A stretch of DNA of 64,000 nucleotides, from contig CANMKA010000002.1 in assembly GCA_947498355.1 (NCBI GenBank), positions 186,001 through 250,000 on the forward strand, in the 5' to 3' direction. The stretch comes from an uncultured Paraglaciecola sp. GTDB lineage: Bacteria; Pseudomonadota; Gammaproteobacteria; Enterobacterales; Alteromonadaceae. The notes below the pieces were generated by a model. The model made no database searches. It saw only the letters and a program-made list of their open reading frames with translations, and was not told the origin of the DNA. Every line of letters begins with the position of its first letter. The first letter of the stretch is position 1. This document shows positions 9,916 through 18,967 of this stretch, one piece after another. The position numbers and the translations under genes are program-made.

Positions 9916-10644
9916 ATGATTTTGTCTAAGAGGGCATGGTTTATTGTGGGCTGTATGATGATTGTTCCACCAGTATTTTCGAGCAACACCGCAGGGGTGC
10001 ATGGCCCAAATGTTAACCCTAACGACACGAGTATCCAATTGAGAATTGCCCTGTCTCCGGCAGACAATGATAACCAAGTAGATAATTGGGCTTATCGTTT
10101 TCATGCCCAGCATAGCTTAAACGACAAAGTGCGGGTTCGTCTCACTACTCAGTTTAGAGACAGAGGAGATTTTCAATACGACTACCTTAGGGGAGAGCTT
10201 TTATATAATTTTAAGAAAGCAACGGGCTCTTCAAAATGGTCAAGTGCCGTTCGTTTCGACTTTAGGACTCGGCGTGGCGGAAGAGCTGAAGACTTTGCTA
10301 CGCATTGGGTAAATCAATGGTCTCTGGCAAACGGCTACCGGGCTAGGGCGCTATTAGTGGGGAATTTACAATTTGGCCCAAATCGAACATCGAATGATGT
10401 AGGGCTCTCAACCCGATTCTCGTTGTCGAAGAAGATGGAAGCCGGATATAGGCTAGGAGCGCAATTGTTTAACAGTTATGGACGACTAGGAAGCTTTGGT
10501 TCATTTGATGACCAGAACCATCAGTTTGGTCCATTTGTCGCGGGTAAGCTGGGAGGGCTTAAATACCAAGCAAGATGGTTGTTTGGGTTAAGTGATGGCA
10601 GTAGAAACAACAATATAGAAGTGCGCTTCAACAAGAGCTTTTAG
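9916..10644 (+). CDS. Predicted outer-membrane beta-barrel protein, unknown function
   Basis: A 242-residue protein with a signal peptide (cleavage near VFSS) followed by alternating polar/aromatic strands (RVRLTTQFRDRGDF, YDYLRGELLYNFKK, SAVRFDFRTRRGG, MEAGYRLGAQLFNSYG) and a C-terminal aromatic residue (FNKSF), as expected of an outer-membrane barrel of about ten to twelve strands. GAGGGG precedes the ATG and a strong terminator follows, so it is monocistronic. I do not recognise the family. Confidence 0.6.
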   Translation: MILSKRAWFIVGCMMIVPPVFSSNTAGVHGPNVNPNDTSIQLRIALSPADNDNQVDNWAYRFHAQHSLNDKVRVRLTTQFRDRGDFQYDYLRGELLYNFKKATGSSKWSSAVRFDFRTRRGGRAEDFATHWVNQWSLANGYRARALLVGNLQFGPNRTSNDVGLSTRFSLSKKMEAGYRLGAQLFNSYGRLGSFGSFDDQNHQFGPFVAGKLGGLKYQARWLFGLSDGSRNNNIEVRFNKSF

Positions 10645-11027
10645 CAATACTTGCTTGGTGTGCAGAACGTTTGTGTTTTTTAAAGCCCCGAAGCCTTACT
10701 ATATAAGTGCTTGGGGGCTTTTTTATACAGACTGACTTTGGCTAACAACTAGCCTTCTGAAGACTATTTAGTTTTGCTCTAAGAAAGAGTCGCTGACTAG
10801 GGCACGCCCTAGAACCCAATTAGGAATTTGAGCTTGGAGATTGAGTATTTTGGCGAACGCCTTATTCGGAACTCAGGTTATGTAATTATTTTTAGTAAAT
10901 TAACGACACAGTAACCCTCAGCTTTTCTCATGCGCTATTACCTAGCCGTTTATCATTAAGCCTTATTCCATTAGACTTAACCCTCATAGATTGAGTATTG
11001 AATTTATTACAACTAATTGAGGTAAAC
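10645..11027. other. Intergenic region before the DUF1244 gene
   Basis: This 383-bp gap holds the terminator at 10682-10726. The rest shows only degenerate reading frames and no recognisable RNA gene. The DUF1244 gene's ribosome-binding site (TTGAGGT) is at its right end. Confidence 0.35.
10682..10726 (+). terminator. Rho-independent terminator
   Basis: AAAGCCCC pairs with GGGGCTTT around an internal partly paired segment, followed by TTTTT. It lies about 40 bp after the outer-membrane protein stop codon. Confidence 0.85.
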
Positions 11028-11333
11028 ATGACGCCAGAACAAAAAGTACAAGCCGAAGCTGCAGCTTTTCGAACTCTTTTAAAGCACTTAGATGACAATA
11101 AGGATGTGCAAAATATTGATTTGATGATTTTGGCTGACTTTTGCCGGAACTGTCTCGCAAAATGGTATTTAGCCGAAGCCAAGGCTTTAGGAGCGGATAT
11201 GGACTATGACCAAGCGCGAGAAACTATTTACGGTATGCCATTTAAAGAATGGAAGGAAAAATATCAGAAGCCTGCTAGTGCCGAGCAATTGGCTGCATTT
11301 GATGCCCGTCAAGCGGGTAAAGGTTGCTCGTAA
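11028..11333 (+). CDS. DUF1244 domain protein
   Basis: A 101-residue cytoplasmic helical protein. It has the DUF1244 pattern: AFRTLLKHLDDNKDVQNIDL, then MILADFCRNCLAKWY, then YGMPFKEWKEKYQ. The family is widespread in gammaproteobacteria and has no established biochemical role. The ATG at 11028 follows GAGGT at ideal spacing; a start 30 bp upstream is unlikely. It is flanked downstream by a perfect inverted repeat. Confidence 0.85.
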   Translation: MTPEQKVQAEAAAFRTLLKHLDDNKDVQNIDLMILADFCRNCLAKWYLAEAKALGADMDYDQARETIYGMPFKEWKEKYQKPASAEQLAAFDARQAGKGCS

Positions 11334-11335
11334 CT

Positions 11336-11363
11336 AACCTGAATTCGATTATGAATTCAGGTT
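11336..11363. terminator. Perfect 11-bp inverted repeat between convergent genes
   Basis: AACCTGAATTC and GAATTCAGGTT flank a 6-nt loop three bases after the DUF1244 stop codon. There is no T run, so its strength as a terminator is uncertain; its symmetry suits bidirectional action between convergent transcripts. Confidence 0.45.
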
Positions 11364-11440
11364 AAATACATTACCTCAAACCTTGTAAGTAAATTGAACC
11401 GCCCATCACTAGCTGAGTGGAGGGCTAATGGTTAATCATT

Positions 11441-13066
11441 TTAGACTGAAAACTTACCTACGCCATTACTAATACTGATAGCCATAGCCGAAATTTCGGA
11501 GGCACCTGTTTTGGTATTATTTGCCTCCGCTCGTGTTTGTTGAGTTTGAGCATTAAGTTCTTGAAGACTGCTATTGATGCCGTCAGACACTACAGATTGC
11601 TCTTCTGTGGCTGCCGCTGTTTGGATTGACATGGCTGAGATGATATTAACCGTTTCATTACAGCCGGCCAGAAGTTCTCTCGTTTCTTTTGAAAGCTCTA
11701 CAGAACTGGTCGCTTTGTCGAAACCTTCTTCAATTTTAGACACCACGCCATTTACACCACTTTGCAGGCTTTCTATCATATTTTGGATGTTTTCCGTCGA
11801 CTCCTGCGTTTTTGAGGCAAGGGCTCTCACTTCGTCAGCAACTACGGCAAAGCCTCTACCTTGCTCGCCAGCTCTTGCTGCTTCAATTGCGGCATTGAGT
11901 GCCAGTAAGTTGGTTTGTTCAGCAACGCCCCGTATAACGTCAAGTACGTTTGATATGTTTGTTGACTCGGCGGCTAATGCTTTCGCACTTTCTGATGCAT
12001 CTTGTACACTGCCAAACAAAGACTCTATCTGTTTAACCGAGCGCTCGGTTATGTCTACCCCTTTTGCTGTAGCGTCCATGGCTTTACTGGTTTCGTCAGC
12101 TGTTTTTTGAGCAATCTCAGACAATTCTTTGGTCGCTAAGCTCATTTCATTTACTGAGTGAACTATGGTATCGGTAGCGGTTAGCTGCTGCTCAACTATG
12201 TTTGCGGTGCTATCTGCTGATTGGTCGAGTGTCTTACTGGTGGTGTTAAGTGTGCAAGCATCTTTGCTAATCACAATAACTAAGCCACGTAGCATTTCTA
12301 AAAAGCTGTTGAATTCCTTGCCAAGTAAACCAATTTCGTCTTTTTCGGTGATAATAATTTGTTTGGTTAAATCCCCTCCCCCTTGGCTGATTTCTCTGAT
12401 TCTATCGGTTACTTCATGGATCCGTCTTAATAAGGCTTTTTGGCCTATGACGACCAAAATAACTACTACAATCATAGCGATGGCAGCAATGACCCAAGTC
12501 GTCATTTTAGTGTTGGCATTTTGACTGCGAATGGATTCTTTGAGGAGTTTGGCTTTTTCAAAACTGAGTTCACCCGCTAAATTGTACAATTCGCGTAACG
12601 CAGAAAACTTTGCCTGAGAATCAGAATTGATGTGGGCGAGTGCCGCTTGGTTACCTTGATTTTGGCGAAGTTGAATTGTCTTTTTAGAGCTGGTTTGCCA
12701 CTCGGTGTATAGCCCATCAAATGCGGACAACTCCTGCAGTACGTCTGGGTATGCTGCCATATGAGACCTAAACATATTAAATCTTGCGAGAGCTTGTTCG
12801 GCATTCTCTTGATAATCTTTTATCTGAGATTGAATATTTCCATCTCTATTGTTACCTATGGTGACTTCTGCTAATCGAGCTTGGTAGAGGTCTCTGTCGC
12901 CATTAAGGACTTCATTTAATGCGGTCATAAAATCTCTGGGAAAGGTTTCGGCGCGCTTTTCCATTTGACTGTTAATATAGGAAAACATCACGACAAAAAT
13001 GACTAAGCAGACACCCAAGATGACAGTAGGAATCGAATATTTTATAGCAATGCTGAGGTTTTTCAT
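11441..13066 (-). CDS. Methyl-accepting chemotaxis protein
   Basis: A 541-residue transmembrane receptor. A first TM segment (residues about 10-30) and a second (about 190-210) bracket a helical periplasmic four-helix-bundle-like sensor domain of about 160 residues. A HAMP domain follows ([20 protein letters not shown]), then the signalling hairpin with the highly conserved tip [20 protein letters not shown] and [13 protein letters not shown]. It would signal through CheW/CheA to the flagellar motor. No ligand pocket can be inferred. The gene is monocistronic and stands apart from other chemotaxis genes. Confidence 0.93.
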   Translation of the reverse strand: MKNLSIAIKYSIPTVILGVCLVIFVVMFSYINSQMEKRAETFPRDFMTALNEVLNGDRDLYQARLAEVTIGNNRDGNIQSQIKDYQENAEQALARFNMFRSHMAAYPDVLQELSAFDGLYTEWQTSSKKTIQLRQNQGNQAALAHINSDSQAKFSALRELYNLAGELSFEKAKLLKESIRSQNANTKMTTWVIAAIAMIVVVILVVIGQKALLRRIHEVTDRIREISQGGGDLTKQIIITEKDEIGLLGKEFNSFLEMLRGLVIVISKDACTLNTTSKTLDQSADSTANIVEQQLTATDTIVHSVNEMSLATKELSEIAQKTADETSKAMDATAKGVDITERSVKQIESLFGSVQDASESAKALAAESTNISNVLDVIRGVAEQTNLLALNAAIEAARAGEQGRGFAVVADEVRALASKTQESTENIQNMIESLQSGVNGVVSKIEEGFDKATSSVELSKETRELLAGCNETVNIISAMSIQTAAATEEQSVVSDGINSSLQELNAQTQQTRAEANNTKTGASEISAMAISISNGVGKFSV

Positions 13067-13336
13067 TTACTAAGCCTTAGATATTAAGTGAACTATGAGT
13101 TGACAATCCTCGTAGACGTCATGTTTAGCATAGGAAATATTCTGGTAATTTCAAACTTTGTAACTTATTGATTGGGTTTTAAATAACAGTCTTTTCAGAC
13201 GCCCTTTAGATGTATGGGAATAGTGTAAATAAACGGCAAAATTTTTAATTCGACACATGTTTTTTGCGTCAGTAATTACATTGCTTATCAAGATTCATCG
13301 GGCTAAGGTAGCAACTTAGTTTTTATCGATTAATCA

Positions 13337-14023
13337 ATGGTCCTCATGTTAGCACTGCGTCACATAGCCAAATCTTTTGCGAATGGTTCCGATACGGTTT
13401 ATGCCCTCAAAGATATCTCTCTGCAGATAGCTGAAAATGAGTTCGTCGCCTTTATGGGGAGTTCAGGTTCGGGTAAGTCGACTTTAATGAATATCTTGGG
13501 ATGTTTAGATACGCCCAATTCAGGACAATATTTGTTAAACGATAAAGACGTTGCTGCTATGGACGACGATACTTTGTCATCTATTCGCAACCAGCATATC
13601 GGCTTTATTTTTCAGACCTTTCACTTACTCCCTAAGTTAACCGCCCTAGAGAATGTATTGTTGCCCTTACGCTACGCTAAAGTATCCGAGCAAGAGGCTA
13701 ACATTCGGGCTAACCAATTGCTCGATAGAGTGGGGTTGTCTCATAGAAAACAGCATAAGCCATTCGAAATGTCCGGCGGCCAAAGGCAAAGGGTGGCGAT
13801 AGCTCGTGCTTTAATTAACCAACCTTCAGTGGTGTTAGCAGACGAGCCAACGGGTAATTTAGACAGTAAAACGTCTCTGGAGATAATGAGTTTATTAACC
13901 GAGCTGCATAGGCAGGGGCAAACCATAGTCATGGTGACCCACGAAGATGATATTGCTCAATACGCCCAGCGCATTGTTACTATGCGTGACGGGCAAATAC
14001 TCACAGACCAAAAGAACAGCTGA
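13337..14023 (+). CDS. ABC exporter ATP-binding protein, MacB/LolD-type
   Basis: A 228-residue ATPase with Walker A GSSGSGKST, Q-loop IFQTFHLL, signature MSGGQRQRVAIARAL, Walker B VVLADEPTGNLDS and H-loop TMVMVTHE-like MVTHED. The TGNLDS form is typical of MacB/LolD/FtsE-type ATPases that work with FtsX-like permeases. It is the first gene of a five-gene unit (ATPase, three adaptors, permease). No clear ribosome-binding site precedes either the ATG at 13337 or the one at 13346, so the start is uncertain by three codons. Confidence 0.92.
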   Translation: MVLMLALRHIAKSFANGSDTVYALKDISLQIAENEFVAFMGSSGSGKSTLMNILGCLDTPNSGQYLLNDKDVAAMDDDTLSSIRNQHIGFIFQTFHLLPKLTALENVLLPLRYAKVSEQEANIRANQLLDRVGLSHRKQHKPFEMSGGQRQRVAIARALINQPSVVLADEPTGNLDSKTSLEIMSLLTELHRQGQTIVMVTHEDDIAQYAQRIVTMRDGQILTDQKNS

Positions 14024-14042
14024 CAAGGAACTACCATTGAAA

Positions 14043-15038
14043 ATGAAAAAGCTATTTGTCTTTTACTGCCTTCTAGCGAGTGGTTTGAGTAACGCTCGAC
14101 AAGCGTCTGAGCAAGGCCAATACTGGCTTACTGGCATAATTGTGTCTGCCCAAAGTCAGGTAGTATCTGCGCCTAAAGGCAGTAATTGGCGAGTACAAGT
14201 GCAGTGGATGGCAAGTGAGGGTGAAATTGTTCAGGCGGGGGATTTAATTGCTGTTTTTGATTCAGGGAGTATCCAAACAGATTTAGATCAAGCAGAAGAG
14301 CGCTTAGCAATGGAACGCCTTGAGCTAAATCAAATTCAATCACGCCAACAGCAGTTCGTTACCGAGGCCGAAGGAAAACTCAAACTCGCCGAAATCAGCC
14401 TCAACAAACGTAAAGTACAAACAGCCATCCCAGAAGGTGAGATCAGTGCCTATGACAGAGGCAAATATCAAATTGATTTTGAAAAAGCTTTAGTCGAAAA
14501 AATTAAGGCTGAGCAGCTACTCGAGCGCGCCATAATCGATAGAGATGTGGCGGTGAATAAGCAGCAAATTGAGATCACTAAATTGGCCGAAAACATAGCT
14601 TATCGGAAAAGTCAGTTAACCCGCATGAATGTGGTATCCGAACTTACTGGGCCCGTTTCTCACATGATGCATCCCCACGACAAAGAAAAGATTTCGTCAG
14701 GCATGAATGTACAAGTTGGTTGGGATGTAATGAAGGTACAGGCCCAAGAGAGCTACCAAATAGAGTCCTGGGTGCATGAGTTAGATGCGGCTAATATTGA
14801 TTTTGACTCTGCGCATATTAGCCTTTCACTCGATGCCTATCCTGGTCAGGCTTTCTCAGGAGAGTTGCTATCAATATCGTCTCAAACCGAATCCAAAAAA
14901 GAGTGGAGTGACAGTGCTTATTTTGGGATTAAAATTGGTTTTACTGACTTTCCCCAACAGCCTATCTACCCTGGCATGAGTGTACGCATCACCTTAAGTA
15001 ATGGGCAAACACATAGGAGTTCTGAGCATGTTAACTAA
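14043..15038 (+). CDS. HlyD-family periplasmic adaptor, first of three
   Basis: A 331-residue membrane-fusion protein with a signal peptide (MKKLFVFYCLLASGLSNA). It has a lipoyl-like half (VQVQWMASEGEIVQAGDLIAVFD), a coiled-coil hairpin (about residues 80-190), a second lipoyl half, and a beta-barrel part (HISLSLDAYPGQAFSGELLSIS) ending PIYPGMSVRITL. It would link the inner-membrane permease to an outer-membrane channel. The start lies 20 bp after the ATPase gene, and its 3' end overlaps the next gene by 11 bp. A longer upstream frame overlapping the ATPase gene was rejected because it lacks a signal peptide. Confidence 0.82.
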   Translation: MKKLFVFYCLLASGLSNARQASEQGQYWLTGIIVSAQSQVVSAPKGSNWRVQVQWMASEGEIVQAGDLIAVFDSGSIQTDLDQAEERLAMERLELNQIQSRQQQFVTEAEGKLKLAEISLNKRKVQTAIPEGEISAYDRGKYQIDFEKALVEKIKAEQLLERAIIDRDVAVNKQQIEITKLAENIAYRKSQLTRMNVVSELTGPVSHMMHPHDKEKISSGMNVQVGWDVMKVQAQESYQIESWVHELDAANIDFDSAHISLSLDAYPGQAFSGELLSISSQTESKKEWSDSAYFGIKIGFTDFPQQPIYPGMSVRITLSNGQTHRSSEHVN

Positions 15039-16005
15039 GTGGTTAGTCTTATTCTTGAGCTTAATGATGTTTGCCTGTGGAACTGCCGAAGTTTCGCAAC
15101 AACAAAGCGCTCCTGAACCTTCGCTGGTGGCGTCGGCAGAACTCATCGCCTTAGATAACGCCACCCTAGGGCCACCCTTAATTAAGCGTATGTGGCAATT
15201 TAAAATAAAGAAGATGGCGCCAGAAAATAGCTTTGTCAAAAAAGGTGATGTGGTTTTAGAATTTGATGGGCAAAAGCTTAAAGATTATCTGATTAGTCGA
15301 AAAAGCAGCTTAGCTGCCGAAATAAAAAAAGGAGAATCAGATAGGCTCAAAGATGAGGCAAAACACCAGCAATTGGTTTTAGACTTGGCTGAAGCAGAGA
15401 TGAATTTTGAAAAAGCCCAGCGCAAAGTGGAAATAATAGATGTCTCGCGCTCGGCAATTGATAAAAAACTGCAACAGTCGGATTTCTTGTTGCAACAAGA
15501 AAAGCTCAGGCAAGCCAAGCAAGCTTTGGTACATCATGAGCAAGCCGTTAAGTTAAACCGAGAAGTATCTCAAGGCCGCATAAATAATTATCGCCAACGA
15601 GTGATCAATTTAAGTAGTGAAATTGCCAAGCTTAAGGTTAAAGCGCCTAAAGATGGCTTAGTTATGTATTTAGAAGATTCGAATGGGGAGAAAGCTGCTC
15701 CAGGAGAAACCGTTTATTTAGGACGAACCTTAGTGCAATTACCGTCCCTCGATAGGGTTGCGCTCAAGGCGGAGTTTACCGAACCCTATGCGGCCAAGTT
15801 AAAAGTAGGGCAAACCGTTAAAGTGGTGTTTGATGCCTACCCTGAGTCGGCTTTTATTGGCTCCATCGAAAAGCTTGGACGAGCATTTTTCCCTAAATCT
15901 GTTCAGAGCCCTAAAGTGGTATTTGATGTAGAAATTAAGTTAGGCAATGACAGGCCAGACGTTATGCGCCCAGGCATGAAAGCCAAGGTTGAGGTGAGTG
16001 CGTAA
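15028..16005 (+). CDS. HlyD-family adaptor lipoprotein, second of three
   Basis: A 325-residue membrane-fusion protein with a lipoprotein signal (LMMFACG, Cys at about residue 17). The domain order is lipoyl half (MAPENSFVKKGDVVLEFDG), long coiled coil (about residues 85-190, rich in Lys/Glu/Gln), lipoyl half (KVKAPKDGLVMYLED), then barrel (VALKAEFTEPYAAKLKVGQTV) with the VMRPGMKAKVEV end. The start at 15028 has AGGAG upstream. Its stop overlaps the next start by one base, showing tight translational coupling. Confidence 0.83.
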   Translation: MLTKWLVLFLSLMMFACGTAEVSQQQSAPEPSLVASAELIALDNATLGPPLIKRMWQFKIKKMAPENSFVKKGDVVLEFDGQKLKDYLISRKSSLAAEIKKGESDRLKDEAKHQQLVLDLAEAEMNFEKAQRKVEIIDVSRSAIDKKLQQSDFLLQQEKLRQAKQALVHHEQAVKLNREVSQGRINNYRQRVINLSSEIAKLKVKAPKDGLVMYLEDSNGEKAAPGETVYLGRTLVQLPSLDRVALKAEFTEPYAAKLKVGQTVKVVFDAYPESAFIGSIEKLGRAFFPKSVQSPKVVFDVEIKLGNDRPDVMRPGMKAKVEVSA

Positions 16006-17186
16006 TGAGGCTAAGTCTACTCGCGTTACTCGTCCCAGTGTTAGTGGGATGTACGGAAGCTGAACAAGCATCTGTTCCGATTTACACAGTGCAAAGCCAG
16101 CCTCTAGTGATTGAAATTCCTGGATTTGGTGAGCTCGACGCTACTCAAGCTCAATTAATTAATAGCCCAGGTCCGCAGCCTATGGTGATTGATTGGATTG
16201 CCGAAGAAAATTCCTTGGTAAAAAAAGGTGATCTAGTTGTTCGATTTGACTCTGAAAGGTTGAGCCTAGAGAGCCGAGAAGAAGAACTGGAAATGTTGCT
16301 TATTGACCAAGATATTGAAGCTAAACATGCCGAGAAAGTTGAACAAAAAACCGCGTTACAATCCGACAAGGCCTTAATTGGTAAGGAGTTTGAATTTGTC
16401 GACGCCTTTGCTATCGATGATTTACGTTTATACTCTAAGCTCGAAATTATTGATACCTTGTCTAATCGGGACTACCTAGGGGCAAAAGATGCGTTTATCG
16501 AATGGAAAACCGACAGTATTGGCGAGCGTATTCAAAGTTCGGTTGATGTACTCGATATCCGTAAAGGGGGGCATGCTAAAAAGTTTGAACGTCACACTCA
16601 GGCCCTCAACTCTTTAGAAGTAAGAGCACCTTATGACGGTTTATTGGTTTATCAAAAAAATTGGCGAGGAGAAAAAGCCAGTGTAGGTAAAACTATTTTT
16701 TCCGGTGACGTAATTGCAAAAATTCCTAATTTATCTCAAATGCAGGCAGTGATTCATGTCTTAGATAAAGACGCCATTGGCTTAAGTGCGGGTCAAAAAG
16801 CCACTGTGACGCTTGAGTCTGCCCCAGACCTTATCATTAATGGACAGGTTAAGTCTGTCTCGGGCTTTTCTCGTACTATTCAAAGAGGCAATCCAACCAA
16901 GTATTTTGACGTTATTGTGAGCTTAGATACCAATCAGCAACAGTTAAAACCCGGGAACAAGGTAAGCGCCAAAATTATCGTTAAAGATGCCGGAAAAACA
17001 CTACTGATCCCTCTGCAAGCCATTTTTACCGACCAGTCAAGCAATTACATATACGTTAAGCAAGGTCGAGAGTTTGAAAAAAGAACCATAGAAACCGGCG
17101 ATAAAAACCTCCACTTTATCGAAGTAAAGTCGGGCCTAGCCGAAGGCGAACAGATAGCATTGAGTTTACCTGAGGGTCAAATATGA
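16005..17186 (+). CDS. HlyD-family adaptor lipoprotein, third of three
   Basis: A 393-residue membrane-fusion protein with lipobox LVGC (Cys 16). It has an N-terminal lipoyl half (IAEENSLVKKGDLVVRFDS), a helical hairpin, a second half (EVRAPYDGLLVYQKNWRGEKASVG), a barrel (VIHVLDKDAIGLSAGQKATVTL) and an extra C-terminal membrane-proximal domain ending FIEVKSGLAEGEQIAL that the two upstream paralogues lack. It is therefore the only full-length adaptor of the three. It overlaps the permease gene by four bases. Confidence 0.85.
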   Translation: MRLSLLALLVPVLVGCTEAEQASVPIYTVQSQPLVIEIPGFGELDATQAQLINSPGPQPMVIDWIAEENSLVKKGDLVVRFDSERLSLESREEELEMLLIDQDIEAKHAEKVEQKTALQSDKALIGKEFEFVDAFAIDDLRLYSKLEIIDTLSNRDYLGAKDAFIEWKTDSIGERIQSSVDVLDIRKGGHAKKFERHTQALNSLEVRAPYDGLLVYQKNWRGEKASVGKTIFSGDVIAKIPNLSQMQAVIHVLDKDAIGLSAGQKATVTLESAPDLIINGQVKSVSGFSRTIQRGNPTKYFDVIVSLDTNQQQLKPGNKVSAKIIVKDAGKTLLIPLQAIFTDQSSNYIYVKQGREFEKRTIETGDKNLHFIEVKSGLAEGEQIALSLPEGQI

Positions 17187-18421
17187 ATAGCTTTTTACCT
17201 CTGGTATTAGACTCATTAGCCGAGATGGCGGCACATAAACTGAGAACATTGCTTACGCTTTTAGGCATGATATTTGGTGTAGGGGCGGTGATTGCCATGC
17301 TAAATATTGGCGAAGGGGCAGAACAGCAAGCTCTTAAAATGATTGATTCTATGGGCTTACGAAACTTAATTGTTGAGGGCAAAAGCTTTGCAGGCAATGA
17401 ACTATTTGAAGTTAGACAAGACTCTTTAGGTTTGACTCTCGCCGATCTTGATGCCGCTGTAGCGACTTTGCCCTTTGTTGAGGGATTTAGTGCGCAACGC
17501 AAAGTAAATACCCAGTCTGTTTATAGCGACTTTCAGAGTGCCGATACCCCAGTGTTTGGTGTCAGTGCCAGTCATTTTTCTTTATCAAATATGCAATTAT
17601 CCCAAGGGCGAGTGCTAACCTCGCAAGATAATCAGCAAGTGGCCCAAGTGGCTGTACTGGGAGCAACAGCGGCAAGGCGTTTGTTTCCAGCTCAAGATCC
17701 TCTTGGGCAACTAGTAAAAGTGAACCATCTATGGTTGCAAGTCGTAGGCATTCTGAATAACCCTATTTTGCTAGAAGATGATTTCCAAGGCGTGAAAATT
17801 GGAGGGGAAAGTGAGCAGATTTTCATCCCTCTTAGTACCAGTTTAAAAAAGTTAAGTAGCGAACCACTAGCGAGCCAGTTGGATGTAGTTAAACTGCAAA
17901 TTAATACGGAGACTGATCCCTTAGTCGCAGCAAAAGCAGTGGATCAGTTGTTTAAATTGCGCCATGGTGAAGTACAAGATTATGATTTGATCGTGCCTGC
18001 GGCTTTGCTTGCCCAGCAAAAACAAACGCAACAAATTTTTAATATTGTGATGGCTTGTGTCGCGGGTATTTCACTGCTGGTGGGAGGCATAGGCATAATG
18101 AATATTATGCTCGCCAACGTACTGGAGCGCACGAAAGAAATTGGCTTACTCAGAGCCGTGGGTGCGACCCAGAAAAATATTAAAATGCAGTTTATTGCTG
18201 AAAGCTTTACGATTTCGGTAATAGGAGGCTTGCTGGGGATAGTGTTTGGCTTGGTCTTGTCAGAAATTATCGGTTTTTATTCTGGTTGGGCAGTCAGTTG
18301 GTCGTTATTGGCGATCATTCTGTCTTTGACTATTTGTATGGCAGTGGGTATCGGGTTTGGTGTATATCCAGCGATTAAAGCGTCTCAACTTAACCCCATA
18401 GACGCACTGCACAGTGACTAA
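17183..18421 (+). CDS. MacB-type ABC transporter permease (FtsX-like)
   Basis: A 412-residue permease. The N-terminal TM carries the MacB signature AHKLRTLLTLLGMIFGVGAVIAML, shortened here to its recognisable part (LRTLLTLLGMIFGVG). A large periplasmic MacB_PCD-like domain spans residues about 45-280. The C-terminal FtsX domain has three TM helices, with GGIGIMNIMLANVLERTKEIG and PAIKASQLNPIDAL. The ATPase is on a separate gene at the operon's start. Such mechanotransmission transporters move substrates from the periplasm across the outer membrane; no TolC-like gene is nearby, so a distant channel would be needed. Confidence 0.93.
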   Translation: MNSFLPLVLDSLAEMAAHKLRTLLTLLGMIFGVGAVIAMLNIGEGAEQQALKMIDSMGLRNLIVEGKSFAGNELFEVRQDSLGLTLADLDAAVATLPFVEGFSAQRKVNTQSVYSDFQSADTPVFGVSASHFSLSNMQLSQGRVLTSQDNQQVAQVAVLGATAARRLFPAQDPLGQLVKVNHLWLQVVGILNNPILLEDDFQGVKIGGESEQIFIPLSTSLKKLSSEPLASQLDVVKLQINTETDPLVAAKAVDQLFKLRHGEVQDYDLIVPAALLAQQKQTQQIFNIVMACVAGISLLVGGIGIMNIMLANVLERTKEIGLLRAVGATQKNIKMQFIAESFTISVIGGLLGIVFGLVLSEIIGFYSGWAVSWSLLAIILSLTICMAVGIGFGVYPAIKASQLNPIDALHSD

Positions 18422-18496
18422 AGCGTATTAACGGCACCCGCTATCCCTTCAAGAGTAACGTTTGGGTTTGCGCGATTGCCACATGAGGATGTGAAA

Positions 18497-18967
18497 ATGA
18501 GTAAATCTGTTGTTATTAACGAAACTAGCTACCCGGTCGATGTCCCCGATGATATGCCGCTGCTGTGGTTCTTACGGGACAAACTTGAGCTAACAGGCAC
18601 CAAATTTGGGTGTGGTATGGGCTTATGCGGGGCATGTACGATTCATTTAAATGGCCAAGCAACACGCTCATGTGTGTTACCAGTCTCAGCGGTAGTTGGA
18701 CAAAAAGTTACCACTATTGAGGGATTGTCAGAAAACGGTGACCACCCGTTGCAGCAAGCTTGGCTAAACAATAATGTCCCTCAATGTGGCTATTGCCAAG
18801 CTGGGCAAATCATGAATGCCGCGAGCTTTTTGGCCACTAACCAGCAACCCAGTGCTGAACAAATCGATCAGGCTATGCAAGGTAATATTTGTCGTTGCGG
18901 AACCTACCAAAGAATCAAAGTCGCTGTGGCCGAAGCGGCCGATGCGATGTACAAGGAGGTAAAGTAA
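18497..18967 (+). CDS. Molybdenum hydroxylase 2Fe-2S subunit (xanthine dehydrogenase family)
   Basis: A 156-residue iron-sulfur subunit with both expected clusters: plant-type CGMGLCGAC...C (residues about 38-60) and the helical-domain C-x2-C...C-x-C in [10 protein letters not shown] and [11 protein letters not shown]. It passes electrons from the molybdopterin subunit encoded next to it. The ATG at 18497 follows GAGG; a start seven codons upstream is less likely. The stop codon shares a base with the next start, so the two subunits are translationally coupled. Confidence 0.92.
   Translation: MSKSVVINETSYPVDVPDDMPLLWFLRDKLELTGTKFGCGMGLCGACTIHLNGQATRSCVLPVSAVVGQKVTTIEGLSENGDHPLQQAWLNNNVPQCGYCQAGQIMNAASFLATNQQPSAEQIDQAMQGNICRCGTYQRIKVAVAEAADAMYKEVK

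Noticed and set aside
11574..12524. Two long plus-strand frames opposite the first chemotaxis receptor
   Set aside because: They are mirror frames of the conserved signalling domain, as also seen opposite the second receptor at 56531-56779.
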